Shown piece by piece: positions 60,229-64,000 of a DNA stretch of 64,000 nucleotides. The notes below the pieces were generated by a model. That model was given only the letters and a program-made list of their open reading frames with translations. It did no database searches and was not told where the DNA came from. Origin of the DNA: Chlamydomonas reinhardtii (Eukaryota; Chlorophyta; Chlorophyceae; Chlamydomonadales; Chlamydomonadaceae); NCBI RefSeq assembly GCF_000002595.2, contig NC_057015.1:371854-435853 (forward strand), written 5' to 3'. Every line of letters starts with the position of its first letter. Position 1 is the first letter of the stretch. The position numbers and the translations under genes were made by a program.

Positions 60229-61030
60229 TTGCATGCAAGGTGTGTACGCGCCCCTCGATTGCGCGTCTTGCGGCAGGCCGTTTGCTGATGTGTGGAAGTG
60301 CCGCCCTCACTCCCACATGGACGTCAGCACTGCATCCTGGTGAATACATCAATTCCATCTTTGCATGTATGGACGGCTACCCCACGGCCCACTTTGCAGG
60401 TATGCGTTTGACAACCGGCCTGAGGACTGGGCTCCGGAGCCGGGTGCGGACGAGGTGGCCCGCCTGGCGGACATGTTCAAGGACTTCGCCGCGCCGGTGC
60501 CCCAGATCATCGCGGCACTGGAGCCGGTGAGGCTGGGGGGGGGGGCTTGGGGGGCTGGGGGGCTGGGGAGTGAGAGGGGTTGCGTGGCGTGGTGAGCATG
60601 TGGTGCAATTGAAGTGTGTGCTGTGGAGTGGCACGTGCCAGCCGCCGGGACAGCCGCTCAGCCGCGCCACCGCCACCACTCCTCGCTCGCCACGACCTCT
60701 CCTCACCCCACCTGTCATCCGCGCCCTGTGACGTCCCGCCCCACCTCCCCACCACCCCAACGGCCCATCTCGCTCCCTCCCCACCCACCCCTCGGCCTCC
60801 CGCTCAGTCCGCGGTGTCGTACGGCCGCATCTACGACCAGCTGCCCCGCGCGGCGCCGTGGGCGTCGGGGCGGGTGACGCTGCTGGGAGACGCCGCACAC
60901 GCCATGCTGCCCACCCTGGGCCAGGTGCGTCTGTGTGTATGTGTGGGTATGTGTGTGTGGGGGGGGAGGGCATTGCAAGTTTCTGGGACCATGCACCATG
61001 CCTGCACCCACCCGTCGAACTCCCAACATG

Positions 61031-61073
<43 letters not shown>

Positions 61074-62150
61074 CACATACACACACACACTTACACTCAC
61101 ACTTGATTACACCTACATACACAGGGTGGCTGCATGGCCATTGAGGACAGTCTGGAGTTGGTGAATGAGCTTATGGCGGCGGCGGCGGCTGTGGGCGGGG
61201 GCGAGGGCGAGGGCGGCGTGCAGACGGACGCGGCGGCGGCGGCGGCGCTGGAGGCGGCGCTGCGCCGGTACGAGGCCTCCCGCGCGCCCCGGACCGGCCG
61301 TGTGGCGGAGCAGTCCTCCCAGGTGTGTATACACGTGTGTGCGTGTGTATGCCTGTGTGTTTACGTGTGTGTGTGTGTGTGTGTGTGTGATTGCGTATGT
61401 CTGTGTTTACACGTGTGTGTATGTGGTTGCAAATGTGCACAAGACTTGCAGTTCCCGCTCCTGCGCCCGGAGAACCATGCCAGCTTTGCCTCCGCCATAC
61501 TCTCAGTACACACGCACATCATGTCTGGCCTCCCGGACATCGGTTCTTTTCTCACTTCTCTCGGTGTGACTGCCCAGCTCCGCCTCTCCGTGTGCGCTGC
61601 TGCCGCCCGCCCGCCCGCACCCGCCCCCCCCGCATCAGGTGGCGGAGTTGGCCATGGCCGACAAGCCTTTCACCGTGTGGCTGCGCAACACCATCTACCG
61701 CCTCACGCCCAAGTGGGCAGGAGACAAACAGTTCGAGTACCTGTTCCAGGTGCGTGCGGCTGGGTGGAGTGTGTGTGTGTGTGTGTGTGTGCGTGTGTAT
61801 GTGTGTATGTGTGTGCAAGTATGTGTGTGTGTGTGTGTGTGTGTGGTGTGCGGTGTGTGGTGTGCGGTGTGCGGTGTGCGGGCACGGCGCGGCCCGGCCG
61901 CTGCAGGCCTGTGTGACAGGGGGCGGGTCGGCGTGCACGCCTCAAGCAACAGTCTCGCGTGGGCGCACGCACGTGCGGACGTGTGGCTTGGCCCTCCACC
62001 GCCGCCTGCTGTGCTGTGTTGCGCTGTGCTGCGCTGTGCGGTGTTGTGCAGGACTACGTGCCAGCCTGGAAGGAAGGCGTGCGGCAGGGTCGGCAGTTCG
62101 GGGCCGCCAGCTCCTCCGCGCCTGCGGCACAGAAGGTGGGCGCGGCCTGA
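56087..62150 (+). CDS. FAD-dependent monooxygenase, zeaxanthin-epoxidase-like, plastid-targeted
   Basis: Thirteen exons: 56087-56289, 56673-56739, 57489-57678, 58049-58200, 58536-58604, 58794-58976, 59485-59559, 59938-59999, 60400-60526, 60808-60924, 61125-61322, 61639-61749, 62052-62150. They sum to 1653 nt, 550 aa. The N-terminus (MRSLALKRPCIGRSAAAARG) looks like a chloroplast transit peptide. The FAD Rossmann motif DVVVVGAGIGGLVTASALLE lies at about residues 45-64. A DG motif (CDVLIGVDGIRSKIRAQ) and the second FAD motif (RVTLLGDAAHAMLPTLGQGG, about 399-417) follow. This is the group of aromatic hydroxylases and zeaxanthin epoxidases. The order and GGIQVQANG-type start of the substrate domain resemble ZEP, but the C-terminal FHA domain of plant ZEP is absent. 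Substrate is therefore uncertain; another carotenoid or isoprenoid is possible. Confidence 0.86.
56716..56812 (+). repeat. Tandem duplication across a 5' splice site
   Basis: The end of exon 2 and its donor (GGCGGCATCCAGGTGCAGGT) occur at 56722-56741 and again at 56776-56795, followed both times by GAGCGCTTGCAG, with a small ATG insertion in the second. The second copy is intronic in the chosen model. Confidence 0.9.
56850..56878 (+). repeat. Intron element 5' block
   Basis: GGGGGGATTGTGAATACCAG then CCCAAACAG in intron 2 of the FAD enzyme, matching 14198-14222 of SF3B1. A looser relative (CCCTAGCCCAAACA after a G-run) follows at 56932-56972. Confidence 0.75.
56999..57130. repeat. 26-27 bp minisatellite, about five units
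   Basis: Units contain GAGGGGTCGTCA followed by SGGTGCGCTCTGT and repeat five times in intron 2 of the FAD enzyme. Some copies have one base fewer. Confidence 0.92.
57425..57467 (+). repeat. Intron element 3' block
   Basis: CCTACGGTTTCACTTCTTAA then ATAATCATGAATGCAATCCC, about 20 bases before the acceptor at 57488. Confidence 0.9.
57700..57752. repeat. (GGGGT)n array just after a 5' splice site
   Basis: About ten GGGGT pentamers begin 20 bases after the donor at 57679 in the FAD enzyme. They could form a G-quadruplex in the pre-mRNA. Confidence 0.9.
58476..58523. repeat. CCCACCTG octamer array before a 3' splice site
   Basis: Several tandem 8-base units end about 12 bases before the acceptor at 58535. 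They act as the pyrimidine-rich tract of this intron. Confidence 0.85.
58722..58755 (+). repeat. Intron element 3' block
   Basis: ACTTCCTTAGCTAGTCATGA then ATGAAACCCCC, about 40 bases before the acceptor at 58793 of the FAD enzyme. Confidence 0.85.
60062..60222. repeat. (GT)n / (GTGTGC)n microsatellite in intron
   Basis: A long TG-rich run with regular GC interruptions, then pure (GT)n, in the 5' half of the intron 60000-60399 of the FAD enzyme. Confidence 0.92.
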
Positions 62151-64000
62151 GCGCGCTCTGCAGGGCAGGGCCGCAGGGGCCTCGAGCGAGCAACGTAGTC
62201 GCCCTGCTGCTGCGGGCGGGGCGGGGGCAGGTCGCCTGGCGGCAGGAGCGCGGGGCGGGTCGCCAGGCTGCTGCTGCGGGCGTGTCACGGAGGCGTGCGT
62301 GCCCATACCACTGAGGGTCTTGAGCCGAGAGCAAGCTGCCGGGGGCCTCCGGCCTGTGCTATGGTCCTTGTGGCATATCTTGGGACTGGGGCGTCCTGAT
62401 GGGTTGCTGCATAGACGACGCGCATTGCGTGCAGCACGACGGCGGTGGGTCTGTGGACAAGGTTTTCGTCTTTTGCACTGCATTTAGGTAAAGATACGCT
62501 CGAGCCGTTTCGCAGCCCATTCATTTGGCGGGCGTATTGTGAGGCAGCGGGCGAAGGGATTATTTTTGAGCAGCCTCGGTGGGGCTGTGACGCTGTGTAG
62601 TGGAGCGCGGCAATGAGCGGGTTGAGCTTGGGTATGAGCCTGTATGAGCGAGTGTCTAGTGCAACGCATTCCATTTGAACACACGGTAGCTCGCATGCGA
62701 ACTGAAAGTAGAGCAAGGCAACCAGGCGAACATGAGCGCTTTGGGACGCAAGCCGCTGGTCCATTGGGATGCATGGGATGCACATGGGGTTGCAAAGTAG
62801 AGCAAGGCAACCAGGCGACATAAGCTGATAAGCGCTTTGGGACCCAAGCCGCTGATCCAATGAGGTGCATGGGATAGATAGTGGTGGGGCAGATGTATGG
62901 CTGCCTGCTTGGTTCCACAGTATTACCGTATTGGCAGGGGATTATTTAGGCGTACCGTACTACATTAGGGCCCCGTCCTGTGCTCGTGTGAGCTGCGCTC
63001 GGCGAATAAGGACACGCAACGATTGTAATATCAGCAGGGGAGTTTCTAGGGACGGAATCAATGTCGCCACACTGCCATGCACGCATACAGGCAGGCACGC
63101 GTCAGTCCGTCACTGCTGCAGGTACACGCACAGCCGCGTGTCATCTGCCACATTGCACACCACCCAACGCACGGACAAACCTAAACCAACACACACGCAC
63201 ACAGGACCTTGCGCTTTGTATTACGTGTGCTCGTTAACACACACTCGTGTCTTGCGTGCTAGCCTCTCTTACAGCTGTGAGTGGGCCCGAAACCCGGCCG
63301 CTGCAGCCTGCTACCAACCTCTCGAGGCTGGCGTAAGCGCCCTACGCATGCAAAGCGTGGCTGGCTTGCCGTGTTCATAGGGCGTCTTCGAAGTCAGACG
63401 TAGAAAGCAGCATGGAAACACACACGTCAAAACAAAACCCGACGTATCCGCAGCTCACACGCGCCGTCCTGCCAACCTCTGACCAGTACCTGCTCTCTCA
63501 GCAGCGCAAAATCACCCTTGACAGCCAGGAACCCTGACCAAGCGGGCGAAAAATACGTCTAGCCACCGCACTATCTAGGCCAGAGAAACTTCCTCGCCGA
63601 ATCAAAGTAAGGATCCCGCATGCTGACAGAAGCATGCGGGCATCCCGCTAAGTAGGCCGCAAATACACAACATGAAAGCACGAAACATGGCCGCTTCATG
63701 TAGCCATAATGAGCTGCTTCTGTTTAAGGACAAGCAAGCTTGTCTGTCTCTCACGTCTCTTAACATTATGTCTAGCGGGCTCGGTGCGTCTGCATCCTGA
63801 TGTGCGCCCTCGCGACTCTCCTGCTGGCTAGCCGCCCTTAGCCGTGTCCTAGCACGCTCCATGGCCGGCAGTCACCACAGTCTCAGAGCTTCATGATGGC
63901 ATGCTTGTAATACCGCGACACGTTGCACGCGACGTGTGGCACCCTGTTGTGGCACCCTGCGAATCGCCCACCTTCATTAGTCATCACCTCCGTCCGTTGG
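62151..64000. other. 3' flank of the FAD enzyme and intergenic sequence
   Basis: No further gene is supported. A plus-strand TGTAA at 63024-63028 is a possible but distant poly(A) signal. A local tandem duplication lies at 62705-62880, and a perfect 9-bp hairpin, CCCGCATGC/GCATGCGGG with an 8-base loop, at 63617-63642. Confidence 0.45.
62705..62880. repeat. Tandem duplication, two ~89-bp units
   Basis: AAAGTAGAGCAAGGCAACCA begins near 62705 and again near 62794. Both continue through GCGCTTTGGGACSCAAGCCG to GCATGGGAT with small differences. Confidence 0.92.

Noticed and set aside
63602-63862. 86-residue frame near the right edge
   Set aside because: It is short, has no conserved motif, and overlaps a hairpin. 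Nothing supports translation.

Overview
The window looks like nuclear DNA of a chlamydomonadalean (volvocine-type) green alga. Coding sequence is very GC-rich with strong third-position G/C, genes are cut by many short introns, candidate poly(A) signals are TGTAA, CA/TG microsatellites are everywhere, and two genes encode plastid-type products (a bacterial-type ribosomal protein S13 with a transit peptide and a zeaxanthin-epoxidase-like monooxygenase). No RNA genes or CRISPR arrays were seen. Exon structures were worked out by hand from splice signals, phase and family conservation. For all complete models the exon lengths sum to a multiple of three. || Layout. 261-3266 (+) is the 3' part of a gene with an HNH nuclease domain and a long disordered tail, probably a ZRANB3-like annealing helicase. 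4082-4870 (-) is a small proline-rich protein gene with a TATA box. 7435-18420 (-) is the complete splicing factor SF3B1 in 22 exons; 18717-19383 (+) is ribosomal protein L9, divergent from it. 19.4-26.0 kb is gene-poor, with microsatellites, a 543-bp tandem duplication and scattered exon-like remnants. 26060-31254 (+) is a MATH-domain TRAF1a/b (MUSE13/14)-type protein. 32489-33928 (-) is plastid ribosomal protein S13. 34480-35629 (-) is an acidic TPR-like protein called gene X here. 45302-55255 (-) is a 23-exon GT77-like glycosyltransferase. 56087-62150 (+) is a FAD-dependent, zeaxanthin-epoxidase-like enzyme. || A segmental duplication links gene X and the glycosyltransferase. Copy A (35399-38967) carries the start of gene X and the 3' third of the glycosyltransferase. 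Copy B (44295-47503) is the same segment inside the intact glycosyltransferase, with only the first exon of gene X. Each locus therefore has one whole gene and one fragment, separated by about 5 kb that holds transposon-like repeats and an unrecognised gene (gene Y, 40911-42777) whose intron contains an inverted copy of its own exon. || The most unusual signal is a family of related introns. A conserved block ending in CATGAATGTAACCCCC lies just upstream of 3' splice sites in at least seven SF3B1 introns and two introns of the FAD enzyme. It occurs once in inverted orientation beside a 5' splice site of the glycosyltransferase. Two of these introns also share a 5' block. This is what introner-like, splice-site-carrying mobile elements would look like.
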